NCBI GenBank assembly: GCA_026785795.1
Contig: JAJAZJ010000018.1
Location: 1 to 6,126 of the forward strand
DNA length: 6,126 nt
Source: Pseudoxanthomonas sp.
Lineage (GTDB): Bacteria; Pseudomonadota; Gammaproteobacteria; Xanthomonadales; Xanthomonadaceae
Reading direction: 5' to 3'
In this document: positions 1 through 6,090 of the stretch, in pieces
Layout: each line of letters starts with the position of its first letter
How positions within the stretch are numbered: the stretch's first letter is position 1
Position numbers and translations under genes: made by a program
The notes under the pieces: model-generated
Seen by the model: only the letters and a program-made list of their open reading frames with translations
The model's database searches: none
What the model was told of the DNA's origin: nothing

Positions 1-70
1 GCGCAGAGATGGCCAGGACGCCCAGCAGGAAGGGGATGCCGGGAAGCGAGTGCAGCGGAATTTCTTTCAT
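1..70 (-). CDS. Partial N-terminus of a membrane protein, probably SPFH/band-7 family
   Basis: Only the first 23 codons are present; the gene runs off the left edge. The start is the ATG at 70-68, preceded on the minus strand by AGGAG with six bases between it and the ATG, a strong ribosome binding site. The peptide begins [20 protein letters not shown]: a short charged head, then an uncharged hydrophobic run typical of a membrane anchor. The head followed by a 'S-x-PGIP-hydrophobic' stretch resembles the N-termini of bacterial SPFH (stomatin/prohibitin/flotillin-like) proteins, which hold a large cytoplasmic band-7 domain at the membrane. That assignment rests on recalled similarity of a very short stretch. 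Divergent from purT, with its own promoter at 95-122. It could instead be another small membrane protein. Confidence 0.5.
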   Translation of the reverse strand, partial: MKEIPLHSLPGIPFLLGVLAISA

Positions 71-94
71 GGTGGGCTCCTGATAGTTCGAACG

Positions 95-122
95 AAGATA
101 TCAAAATGATATCAGATGTCAA
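95..122 (-). promoter_or_regulatory. Sigma-70 promoter of the SPFH-like gene
   Basis: Read on the minus strand, TTGACA (122-117, perfect -35) is followed by 16 bases and then TATCTT (100-95, four of six matches to TATAAT). Transcription would start near position 88, giving a leader of roughly 18 bases that carries the AGGAG site before the ATG at 70. Spacing and position fit a standard housekeeping promoter. The spacer and part of the -10 are occupied by the GATATCA dyad, so the promoter is probably repressible. Confidence 0.65.
97..121. promoter_or_regulatory. Operator-like dyad with three GATATCA half-sites
   Basis: GATATCA (97-103), AAA, TGATATC (107-113) form a perfect 7+3+7 inverted repeat. 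On the plus strand, GATATCA also reads at 108-114 and a one-mismatch copy, GATGTCA, at 115-121. The AT-rich block stands out in a very GC-rich window and sits exactly in the spacer and -10 of the minus-strand promoter, the position of a repressor site. Repeated short half-sites of this kind suit ribbon-helix-helix (Arc/MetJ-type) repressors. From memory, SPFH genes in related bacteria can sit beside an Arc-family protein; the regulator itself is not in the window, so its identity is inferred. Confidence 0.6.
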
Positions 123-177
123 GCACCCTGCGGCGTCTGCCCCCGAACGCGACCGGTACCATGTGCCCTCCCTCTCC

Positions 178-181
178 AGGA
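178..181 (+). promoter_or_regulatory. Ribosome binding site that sets the purT start
   Basis: AGGA lies eight bases before the ATG at 190. It supports that start over the in-frame ATG at 106, which falls inside the operator of the divergent promoter. Confidence 0.6.
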
Positions 182-189
182 TCATCGGC

Positions 190-1374
190 ATGACCACGAT
201 TGGTACCCCCTGCACCCCCAGCGCCACCCGCGTGCTGCTGCTGGGCGCCGGCGAATTGGGCAAGGAAGTGGCGCTGGAGCTGCAGCGGTTCGGGGTGGAG
301 GTGATTGCCGCCGACCGCTATGCCGATGCCCCGGCCATGCAGGTTGCGCACCGCTTCCACGTGCTGGACATGCTGGATCCGGCTGCATTGCGGGCACTGA
401 TCGCGTTGGAGCAACCGCACCTGGTGGTGCCCGAGATCGAGGCCATCCATACCCAGACCCTGGTCGAGCTGGAAACCGAAGCCGGTCTGCGGGTGATACC
501 AACCGCGCGTGCAGCGCGGCTGACCATGGACCGTGAAGGCATCCGCCGCCTGGCCGCCGAAACCCTGGGCCTGCCCACCTCTGCTTATCGCTTCGTGGAC
601 AGCCATGCCGACTACCGTGCGGCGGTGGCGGCCATCGGCCTGCCGTGCGTGGTCAAGCCGGTCATGTCCTCGTCAGGAAAAGGCCAAAGCACGCTGCGCT
701 GCGAGGCGGACATCAATCCGGCCTGGGAATATGCGCAGACCGGTGGGCGTGCCGGTGCGGGCCGCTGCATCGTGGAACGCTTCGTCGATTTCGACTACGA
801 AATCACCCTGTTGACCGTGCGCCACGCCGGTGGCACGTCGTTCTGCGACCCGATTGGCCACTGGCAGAAGGACGGCGACTACCGCGAGAGCTGGCAGCCG
901 CAGCCGATGTCGGCGCTGGCGCTGCAGCGTTCGCAGCAGATCGCGCAGGCCATCACCGACGACCTGGGCGGCTGGGGTCTGTTCGGGGTGGAGCTGTTCG
1001 TGCGCGGCGACGAGGTCTGGTTCAGCGAGGTGTCGCCACGGCCGCATGACACCGGGCTGGTGACCCTGGTGTCGCAGGACCTGAGCGAGTTCGCGCTGCA
1101 CGCGCGCGCGATCCTGGGCCTGCCGATCCCGGCGATACGCCAGCTGGGCCCGTCGGCTTCCTGCGCGCTGCTGGCGCAGGGCCACGGGGTGCCGGTGTTT
1201 TCCAATGTGCAGGCTGCGCTGCAGGCGGCCGACAGTGCGCTGCGGCTGTTCGGCAAACCCCGGGTGGAGGGCCAGCGCCGGGTGGGGGTGACCCTGGCCC
1301 GCGGCGGCGACAGCGATGCCGCGCGCGCGACTGCGCGCAATGCCGCCGCCGCGATCAGCATCCGCCTGGAGTAG
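190..1374 (+). CDS. purT: Formate-dependent phosphoribosylglycinamide formyltransferase (GAR transformylase 2)
   Basis: Cytoplasmic ATP-grasp enzyme of de novo purine synthesis. It makes formyl-GAR from GAR, formate and ATP, an alternative to the folate-dependent PurN step. The 394-residue product is collinear with E. coli PurT (392 aa). Visible landmarks: nucleotide-fold loop GAGELG (19-24), RYADAPA (43-49), VVPEIEAI (79-86), the ATP-grasp signature [12 protein letters not shown] (156-167), [15 protein letters not shown] with E268, [10 protein letters not shown] with E280 and D287 (equivalent to the E. coli Mg and substrate residues, offset by one), and LFGKP (353-357). The start at 190 is chosen because [19 protein letters not shown] aligns with the E. 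coli N-terminus and has an AGGA site. The frame is open back to 106, but that stretch is promoter/operator DNA. No convincing promoter of its own was found between 122 and 190. Complete, no missing motif. Confidence 0.97.
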   Translation: MTTIGTPCTPSATRVLLLGAGELGKEVALELQRFGVEVIAADRYADAPAMQVAHRFHVLDMLDPAALRALIALEQPHLVVPEIEAIHTQTLVELETEAGLRVIPTARAARLTMDREGIRRLAAETLGLPTSAYRFVDSHADYRAAVAAIGLPCVVKPVMSSSGKGQSTLRCEADINPAWEYAQTGGRAGAGRCIVERFVDFDYEITLLTVRHAGGTSFCDPIGHWQKDGDYRESWQPQPMSALALQRSQQIAQAITDDLGGWGLFGVELFVRGDEVWFSEVSPRPHDTGLVTLVSQDLSEFALHARAILGLPIPAIRQLGPSASCALLAQGHGVPVFSNVQAALQAADSALRLFGKPRVEGQRRVGVTLARGGDSDAARATARNAAAAISIRLE

Positions 1375-1434
1375 GAGTTCCTGTTTTTAGCTGCTGCCCG
1401 GCAGCATGATCCGGATGATTGTTTCGGCGCAGAG

Positions 1435-1454
1435 CGAATCTGTATTCGGATTCG
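1435..1454. repeat. Small inverted repeat in the purT / nuclease convergent gap
   Basis: CGAATC (1435-1440) and GATTCG (1449-1454) form a perfect six-base stem with an eight-base loop. It lies in the 113-base gap where purT and the minus-strand nuclease gene converge. There is no following T-run on either strand, so it is not a classical terminator, though it could mark a transcript end. The rest of the gap shows only a weak five-base stem at 1390-1405. Confidence 0.35.
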
Positions 1455-1487
1455 GCCAGCGCGGCAGGAGCATTCCAGCGCGTGCGG

Positions 1488-2696
1488 CTAAGGCCTGATG
1501 TCGATCCAGACCAGGCGGTGGTCGCTGCCGTCGGCGATGGCCGCATCGGCCGTGCCGCGCGCGGGCCAGAACACGCCGTTATCGATGAACGCGAAACCGG
1601 TGGAGGGCAGCACATAGTCCAGGCGCATGGCCCCGGTGCGCGGGCCGAAGTCACCGGTGACGTGGGCGGGCGACCCGCGCATGGTCAGCCCCTGCGCCGC
1701 ATAGCCGCGTGCGGTTTGTGCGCCGCCCTCGCTGCGCGGCGTACGCTGGCGCAGCACGCGCGGGTGTTCCAGCAGCTCGATAATCGCCTCGTGCCGTCCA
1801 CTGCCATCTATCGGGTCGTTGTTGAGGTCACCGGCGATCACGAAGCGCGCATCCGGCGCCAGTCCACCACATTGGCCCTGGTCGTCACACAGCCACGGCT
1901 TGTCGCCGGGCGATATGTACTCGCGCCACAGGCGGATTTCGTCGGCATTGCGGCGGCCGTTGCGGTCTTCCGGGCCATCGAACACAGGCGGGGTGGGGTG
2001 CGACACCAGGAAATGCAGCGTTCCGTGCGGGGTCTGCACCGGCACGTCCCAGTGTGATTTGGAAGACAGCCGCAGCTGGTTCCACACTTCGTCTGGATGG
2101 AACGGCTTGCCGCTGGCCGGGTCCAGCGGGCGCAGCGCGCCCGGCAGATCACGCCAGCGCAACAGCTGGAAGGTGCGCGCAGCGGCGTCGTCGATCGGGT
2201 ACTTCGACAGCACCAGCATGCCGTACTGCCCGGGATGCAGGCCGTAACCCCAGGCATCGTTGCCGCCTGCGCGGCCTGCGCCGCCCACGCTGCGGTCGCC
2301 ATCCAGGTCCAGGCCGCTGGGCACGCCGGTGTTGACGGGGGCCAGGTAGCGGTACGGATAGTGCAGTGGCTGGCCGCCACCGGCCTGCGCCACCTGCAGG
2401 TAGTCCTGCTGGAACAGGTCGGCCGCGCGGTGCGCCGGGTCGTAGTCGAACTCGTTCAACAGCACCAGGTCGGGGCGCACGCGCTGCAGCACGGCGGCGA
2501 TCTTGCGCGCCTGCCCACTGTCGCCCGCCAGCTGGCGCACCAGCCCACCGGCCTCAGCCGTGTACAGCGAGGCGTTGTAGGCGGCCACGCGCAGCGGCGC
2601 GGCGTCGTCTTGCGCCGGTGGATCACCGTGCACGTTGACCTGCACGCATCCGCTGACCAAGGCAAGCAGCAGGGCCGACATTAATAGTTTCAGCAT
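1488..2696 (-). CDS. Lipoprotein of the endonuclease/exonuclease/phosphatase (EEP) superfamily
   Basis: A 402-residue protein with a lipoprotein signal peptide: MLKLLMSALLLALVSGC, lipobox LVSGC, acylated Cys17. It is probably anchored in the cell envelope facing the periplasm or outside. The rest is an EEP (DNase I / exonuclease III-type) metal-dependent phosphodiesterase domain: N41 in the first strand (RVAAYN), metal-binding Glu82 in LLNEFDYD, H233 in SHPTPP, D290 and N292 in AGDLNNDP, D360 in RLDYVLP, and the terminal GSDHR with D392/H393. All expected catalytic positions are present. The substrate (DNA, RNA, lipid or sugar phosphate) cannot be read from sequence. The gene starts 57 bases after bpt on the same strand with no good Shine-Dalgarno. 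A weak promoter candidate (TTGAGT-17-TGTCAT, 2758-2730) overlaps the end of bpt, so it may be either read through from the upstream genes or separately transcribed. Confidence 0.9.
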   Translation of the reverse strand: MLKLLMSALLLALVSGCVQVNVHGDPPAQDDAAPLRVAAYNASLYTAEAGGLVRQLAGDSGQARKIAAVLQRVRPDLVLLNEFDYDPAHRAADLFQQDYLQVAQAGGGQPLHYPYRYLAPVNTGVPSGLDLDGDRSVGGAGRAGGNDAWGYGLHPGQYGMLVLSKYPIDDAAARTFQLLRWRDLPGALRPLDPASGKPFHPDEVWNQLRLSSKSHWDVPVQTPHGTLHFLVSHPTPPVFDGPEDRNGRRNADEIRLWREYISPGDKPWLCDDQGQCGGLAPDARFVIAGDLNNDPIDGSGRHEAIIELLEHPRVLRQRTPRSEGGAQTARGYAAQGLTMRGSPAHVTGDFGPRTGAMRLDYVLPSTGFAFIDNGVFWPARGTADAAIADGSDHRLVWIDIRP

Positions 2697-2753
2697 GGGC
2701 CGATTCTGGCACGGAGCCGGGCACGGATGATGACACTGGCGTACGTACCGGAC

Positions 2754-3482
2754 TCAAGGCTTGCGGGCCAGTACCCAGCGCCGGCCGTCAAACATCTCCA
2801 GTGGCTGGAAACGACGCTTGTAGTCCATCTTCGCGTGGTCCTTGATCCAGTAGCCTAGGTACAGGTGACGGCGGGATTCGCGCCGCGCCCACTCGATCTG
2901 GCGCAGGATGGCCAGCGTGCCCAGGCTGCGGTGGGCGAGGTCGGGATCGTAGAACGCGTACACCGCGGACAGGGCGTCCGGGGTCAGGTCGGTCACCGCG
3001 ACGGCAAGCAGGCGGCCATGCTCGCGCAGTTCCAGGAAGCGCCCCTGTGACCAGCTGCCGACCAGGAACTGTTCGAATTCCACTGCGCCGTGGCCGTCCA
3101 TTCCGCCGTCGCGGTGGCGCGCGCCCAGGTAACGCTGGTAGAGCGCCAGGTGTTCCTCTGTCTGCTCGGCGGCGACGATGCGCGCCTCGACTTCCGCGTT
3201 GGCGGCGGCGCAGCGTCGCTGGCTGCGGTCCGGGGTGAAACTGCTGGCAGGAATGCGCACCGCCACGCATGCGCGGCAGCCCTCGCAATGGGGACGGTAG
3301 ACCAGGTCGCCGGAGCGACGGAAGCCCCAGCCCAGGGCGGTCGGATAGAACGCGGCCAGGCGCGGGTCATGCGGATCCAGCACCAGGTCGCGGGCAATGC
3401 GTTCGGGAAAGTAGCCGCAAGGATGCTCGCCGGTATGGAACAGGCGCAGGTCGTCGGCGGCCGGGTGGTTGTCGTTGCCCAC
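2754..3482 (-). CDS. bpt: Aspartate/glutamate leucyltransferase (bacterial aminoacyl-tRNA-protein transferase)
   Basis: A 242-residue cytoplasmic enzyme of the Bpt/Ate1 family. Bacterial members transfer leucine from Leu-tRNA to proteins with N-terminal Asp or Glu, making N-degrons for ClpS/ClpAP; many annotations call them arginyltransferase. N-domain: [18 protein letters not shown] with Cys22, then [15 protein letters not shown] with Cys66, Cys69 and Cys72. C-domain (GNAT-like): [19 protein letters not shown] and the hallmark [18 protein letters not shown] starting at about 208. Length matches the family (about 230-250). The start is a GTG at 3482-3480; the frame stays open upstream to 3671, but that stretch is antisense-frame noise inside the preceding gene and lacks family similarity. 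The GTG follows the preceding gene's TGA by one base, so translational coupling is likely. Leucyl rather than arginyl specificity is inferred from family membership. Confidence 0.93.
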   Translation of the reverse strand: MGNDNHPAADDLRLFHTGEHPCGYFPERIARDLVLDPHDPRLAAFYPTALGWGFRRSGDLVYRPHCEGCRACVAVRIPASSFTPDRSQRRCAAANAEVEARIVAAEQTEEHLALYQRYLGARHRDGGMDGHGAVEFEQFLVGSWSQGRFLELREHGRLLAVAVTDLTPDALSAVYAFYDPDLAHRSLGTLAILRQIEWARRESRRHLYLGYWIKDHAKMDYKRRFQPLEMFDGRRWVLARKP

Positions 3483-3483
3483 G

Positions 3484-4068
3484 TCAGCCCATCCCGGTGG
3501 GACTGGCGAGCAGCCAGAGGGTTCCGGCCACGGCGCCTGCGGCGGCGCCGGCCAACAGGTCGCGGCGCACGTGACGCTGCAGGCGCAGGCGTGACCATGC
3601 CACCGTTGCGGCGAACGCCAGCGCGGCGGCCCCGGCCCACCATGAAATCGAGCACAGCAGCAGCGCGGCAAACACCACGAAGGCCAAGTGCAGAGACAGC
3701 TTGCACCAGCGTGCGGTCAGCAGGGCGAACGCCACCAACGCAGCGGACAGCCCCAATCCAAACACCAGTTCATGCGGCCAGCTGCGTACCACCGCCAGCA
3801 GGGTGCACAGCAGCAAGGCGACGAGCAGGAAGCGATTCAGCGTGCTGCGCTCTTTCCGCTGGCTGGCGTCCACGTGACCCCAGCGGCCGCGCTTTACCTG
3901 CAGCCAGGAGTACGCCATCACCACCGCCGCGAACAATCCGAAGCCGATGGCCATCGACGGCACCATGCTGGCTTCGCCACGCATCGCCGCCACGGCCATC
4001 ACCGCCAGCGGCAGCACCAGCATCGGGTGGCCCAGGATTGAGACGGCGCGTGCCACGGTCTGGCTCAT
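3484..4068 (-). CDS. Small integral membrane protein, PAP2 phosphatase-like
   Basis: A 194-residue, strongly hydrophobic protein with six or seven membrane segments (about 11-29, 38-56, 81-94, 101-119, 124-141, 143-159, 171-189). The last loop, [12 protein letters not shown] (159-170), is an exact match to PAP2 motif 3 (SR-x5-H-x3-D), which in lipid phosphatases carries the catalytic His. The other motifs are degenerate: SLH (125-127) where motif 2 normally reads PSGH, and K72-x6-R79 followed by Phe instead of Pro at motif 1. It is therefore probably a PAP2-superfamily member acting on a lipid phosphate or pyrophosphate, possibly with altered or lost activity. Start: ATG at 4068, the first Met of a sensible membrane topology, with a weak GGGA upstream. 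The frame is open to 4818, but that part lies antisense to the EF-hand gene. It is first of three minus-strand genes and coupled to bpt. Confidence 0.75.
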   Translation of the reverse strand: MSQTVARAVSILGHPMLVLPLAVMAVAAMRGEASMVPSMAIGFGLFAAVVMAYSWLQVKRGRWGHVDASQRKERSTLNRFLLVALLLCTLLAVVRSWPHELVFGLGLSAALVAFALLTARWCKLSLHLAFVVFAALLLCSISWWAGAAALAFAATVAWSRLRLQRHVRRDLLAGAAAGAVAGTLWLLASPTGMG

Positions 4069-4201
4069 GTTCCCAGCATACTGCGCCAGCGTGATCGCGT
4101 GGGCTGCGACTATCCACGAACTGAACGCATTGATCCCCGCGTCAACCGCGCGTGCGCCACGGCGTTGATGGTGGCAGTGGCAATATCCGCCACGCCCGTC
4201 C

Positions 4202-4205
4202 GGAG
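4202..4205 (+). promoter_or_regulatory. Ribosome binding site of the EF-hand gene
   Basis: GGAG lies seven bases before the ATG at 4213 and fixes that start over the upstream in-frame ATG at 4099. Confidence 0.65.
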
Positions 4206-4212
4206 AAAAACA

Positions 4213-4785
4213 ATGAACCGCAAGACCGTCATCACCCTGTCGGTACTGGCCGCCCTGTCCGCCGGCACCGCTGTGGCCGCCACCCAGGCTGACCCCGTCG
4301 CCGGCCAGCCGCAGCGTGCCAGCCTGGACGTCAATGGTGATGGTTACGTCGATCGCAGCGAAGCGGCCAAGTCCCCGCGCCTGCCTGCCAAATTCGACGA
4401 GTTCGACGCCAACCAGGATGGCAGGCTTTCCAGTGGCGAGATGCCCAGGCGCGGACAGCGCGGAGCGGGCAGGCACGGCCAGCGCGGCGACGGCGCACGC
4501 GAGGCAATGACCCGGCTGGACAGCAACCAGGACGGCCGCATCAGCCGTGCCGAAGCGGCTGGCGACGCGACGTTTGCCGCCCGCTTGCAGCAGATGGATG
4601 CGAACAAGGATGGCTACGCGGATCGTGCCGACCGCGAGCTGCGAACCAGGCAGCGCAGGGATGAATGGTTTGCCCGCGCCGACACGGACAAGGACGGCAA
4701 ACTCAGCCAGGCTGAGGTGGGTGCGGCCAAGTCCATGCAGCCCGACCGTGCCGGATCCCGTTCCATGAAGGCCCCGGCCAGGTAA
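4213..4785 (+). CDS. Exported five-EF-hand calcium-binding protein
   Basis: A 190-residue protein with a Sec signal peptide (positive MNRK, hydrophobic core, likely cleavage after AVA at residue 22), so probably periplasmic. Five twelve-residue EF-hand loops are visible: 39-50 (DVNGDGYVDRSE), 65-76 (DANQDGRLSSGE), 103-114 (DSNQDGRISRAE), 129-140 (DANKDGYADRAD) and 157-168 (DTDKDGKLSQAE). Loops 1, 2, 3 and 5 keep every canonical ligand position; loop 4 has Ala at position 8 and Asp at position 12, so it may bind Ca2+ weakly or favour Mg2+. Loops 2 and 3 are separated by a Gly/Arg-rich basic linker (79-97). No enzymatic domain is present; a role in Ca2+ buffering or sensing is inferred. The start at 4213 is supported by the GGAG site and the signal peptide. 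It is a single gene ended by its own terminator; no promoter could be called in the 144 bases upstream. Confidence 0.92.
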   Translation: MNRKTVITLSVLAALSAGTAVAATQADPVAGQPQRASLDVNGDGYVDRSEAAKSPRLPAKFDEFDANQDGRLSSGEMPRRGQRGAGRHGQRGDGAREAMTRLDSNQDGRISRAEAAGDATFAARLQQMDANKDGYADRADRELRTRQRRDEWFARADTDKDGKLSQAEVGAAKSMQPDRAGSRSMKAPAR

Positions 4786-4811
4786 ACGATCGCCAATGCG
4801 TGGAATAGGCA

Positions 4812-4843
4812 AGCCCATGCCACGCGCGGCATGGGCTCTATTT
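4812..4843 (+). terminator. Rho-independent terminator after the EF-hand gene
   Basis: A perfect ten-base stem, AGCCCATGCC (4812-4821) and GGCATGGGCT (4828-4837), encloses a six-base loop and is followed by CTATTT. It begins 27 bases after the EF-hand stop. On the opposite strand the stem is followed by a poorer T content (TGCCTATT), so it may act weakly for the convergent sigma gene as well. Confidence 0.8.
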
Positions 4844-4854
4844 CATGCGCGATG

Positions 4855-4884
4855 TGCCTGATCAAGCCGCACGCGGCTCAGGCA
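4855..4884 (-). repeat. Bulged hairpin at the 3' end of the sigma factor gene
   Basis: TGCCTG (4855-4860) pairs with CAGGCA (4879-4884), and AGCCGC (4865-4870) pairs with GCGGCT (4873-4878), leaving a four-base bulge (4861-4864) and a tight loop. It starts 19 bases past the stop of the minus-strand sigma gene. There is no T-run, so it is not a textbook terminator; it could stabilise or define the transcript's 3' end. Confidence 0.45.
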
Positions 4885-4902
4885 ATGAACTGCAGGCCGG
4901 CC

Positions 4903-6090
4903 TCACCTTAGAAACACCCAGGCCAGGGACACTGCGACGATGGCATTGGCGACGACCCCCCCGGTACGCCCGTACATGGATTCATATAGCCAAAGCTTGC
5001 CCGAGCGATTGCGGCGGACGGCATCGCGCGCCAGCAGCGGGGCCATGATCCGCTGCAGCGGCACCAGGCACTGGTAGTTCAGCACGGCCAATCCTGCCAA
5101 TGCATACAGCAGCATGGGCACGGTGTTTGCGCCGAAGCCGACCAGCACCAGGACGCCCACGCTAAACAGCGCTGCGGTTGCGGTGTTCATGAAGATAAAA
5201 CCACGCACCTGGCGGCGTTCCTCCGCGGTTTCGGAAAAACGCAGCAGGCACAGTCCGCCCAGGTAGGCGCCAAGCATGCCGCCAATCATTGCGGGCAGGA
5301 CGGTATGCAGCTGCCCGCTGAAGACGGCACCGAGCGCGCCGAAGCCGACCCCGCCATTGACCACTGAAGCGCCCAGCCCGCCTGCGCCCAATTTGCCTGC
5401 GCCGGATCCCAGCGCGCTCGCCCCGATCATCGCGGCCGCACTCGCGCCCGGCGCAGCCACCATCAGTGCGCTGCCCATCGTCAGTGCGAACGCGGCACCG
5501 GGGGCACTACTGCGCGCGAACTCACCGAAGCGCTTCAGCATGTCGTCGCGCACGCTGCTGCGCGCACGCGACAGGCGCTTGCGTACCGCGGCATCGCTCA
5601 GCCCCAGCAGGGCGGCTACCTGCTGCGAACTCTGGCCTTCGCGGTAGTACAGCAGCAGGGTTTCGCGGCTCTCCTCGGGCAGGTTGGAGATGATGTCGGC
5701 AGCCACGCGTTCCTGTTCGGTCTGCAGCAGTCGCTCGGCTGGGGAAGGGGAAGGATCGGCGGCCAGCTGTATGGCGATGTCCGCGCCTTCCCCGGACAGC
5801 GGGCGGCTGCTGTTGGCGCGCAGGTGGTCGCGGGCCAGGTTGCGGGTGATCTGGCGCAGCCAGGGCAGGAAGCTGGCGTGGTTCTTCAGGCGGTCCAGCT
5901 GCTGCCAGGCTTTGAGAAAGGCGTCCTGGGCAATATCCTCACTGGCGGCCACGTCGCGGGTGATAGCCAGGGCAATAGCCGTGACCGTGTTCTGGCAGGC
6001 CAGCACGATGCGCCCGTAGGCGCCATGGTCGCCGCGTGCGGCGGCCGGCACCTCGCGCAACAGCATCAGGTCCAGGGCTTCAGCGTTCAT
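4903..6090 (-). CDS. ECF-type RNA polymerase sigma factor fused to a C-terminal membrane domain
   Basis: A 395-residue protein, about twice the usual ECF length. Residues about 20-92 are sigma region 2: DVAASEDIAQDAFLKAWQQL, then FLPWLRQITRNLARDHLR, the core-binding and -10 recognition part. Residues about 127-187 are sigma region 4: LPEESRETLLLYYREGQS, then the helix-turn-helix QQVAALLGLSDAAVRKRLSR that reads the -35. After KRFGEFAR comes a hydrophobic, Gly/Ala-rich second half with about five membrane segments (near 200-222, 263-285, 298-322, 324-345, 377-394). The fusion suggests a sigma factor held at the inner membrane and controlled by its own membrane part instead of a separate anti-sigma. 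Start: the ATG at 6090 is preferred; an in-frame GTG at 6105 would add five residues, and neither has a clear Shine-Dalgarno. The promoter lies at or beyond the right edge. Target genes are unknown. Confidence 0.88.
   Translation of the reverse strand: MNAEALDLMLLREVPAAARGDHGAYGRIVLACQNTVTAIALAITRDVAASEDIAQDAFLKAWQQLDRLKNHASFLPWLRQITRNLARDHLRANSSRPLSGEGADIAIQLAADPSPSPAERLLQTEQERVAADIISNLPEESRETLLLYYREGQSSQQVAALLGLSDAAVRKRLSRARSSVRDDMLKRFGEFARSSAPGAAFALTMGSALMVAAPGASAAAMIGASALGSGAGKLGAGGLGASVVNGGVGFGALGAVFSGQLHTVLPAMIGGMLGAYLGGLCLLRFSETAEERRQVRGFIFMNTATAALFSVGVLVLVGFGANTVPMLLYALAGLAVLNYQCLVPLQRIMAPLLARDAVRRNRSGKLWLYESMYGRTGGVVANAIVAVSLAWVFLR

Noticed and set aside
106..189. A 28-residue N-terminal extension of PurT starting at the ATG at 106
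   Set aside because: The ATG lies inside the GATATCA operator, the extension has no counterpart in PurT, and a better start with a ribosome binding site and matching N-terminus lies at 190.
1390..1405. GCTGC/GCAGC stem after purT as a terminator
   Set aside because: The stem is only five bases and the T-run lies before it on the plus strand, so it does not fit an intrinsic terminator in either direction.
2730..2758. Separate promoter for the EEP lipoprotein gene (TTGAGT-17-TGTCAT on the minus strand)
   Set aside because: Four of six matches in each box is too weak to list as a feature; it is kept only as a possibility in the gene's entry.
3483..3671. A 63-residue N-terminal extension of Bpt beginning at 3671
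   Set aside because: It overlaps the PAP2-like gene in another frame, has an implausible Pro/Cys/Trp-rich composition and does not resemble the family.
3090..4094. A 334-codon plus-strand open frame opposite bpt and the PAP2-like gene
   Set aside because: The product is Arg/Pro/Ala-rich low-complexity sequence with no domain, a shadow of the minus-strand genes.
4069..4212. Promoters for the EF-hand and PAP2-like genes
   Set aside because: TTGATG (4165-4170) and a minus-strand TTGACG (4145-4140) resemble -35 boxes, but neither has a -10 at proper spacing.
4069..4818. A 250-residue N-terminal extension of the PAP2-like protein on the minus strand
   Set aside because: It runs antisense through the whole EF-hand gene, whose signal peptide and five EF-hands are clearly real. 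Open frames of this length are common in GC-rich DNA.
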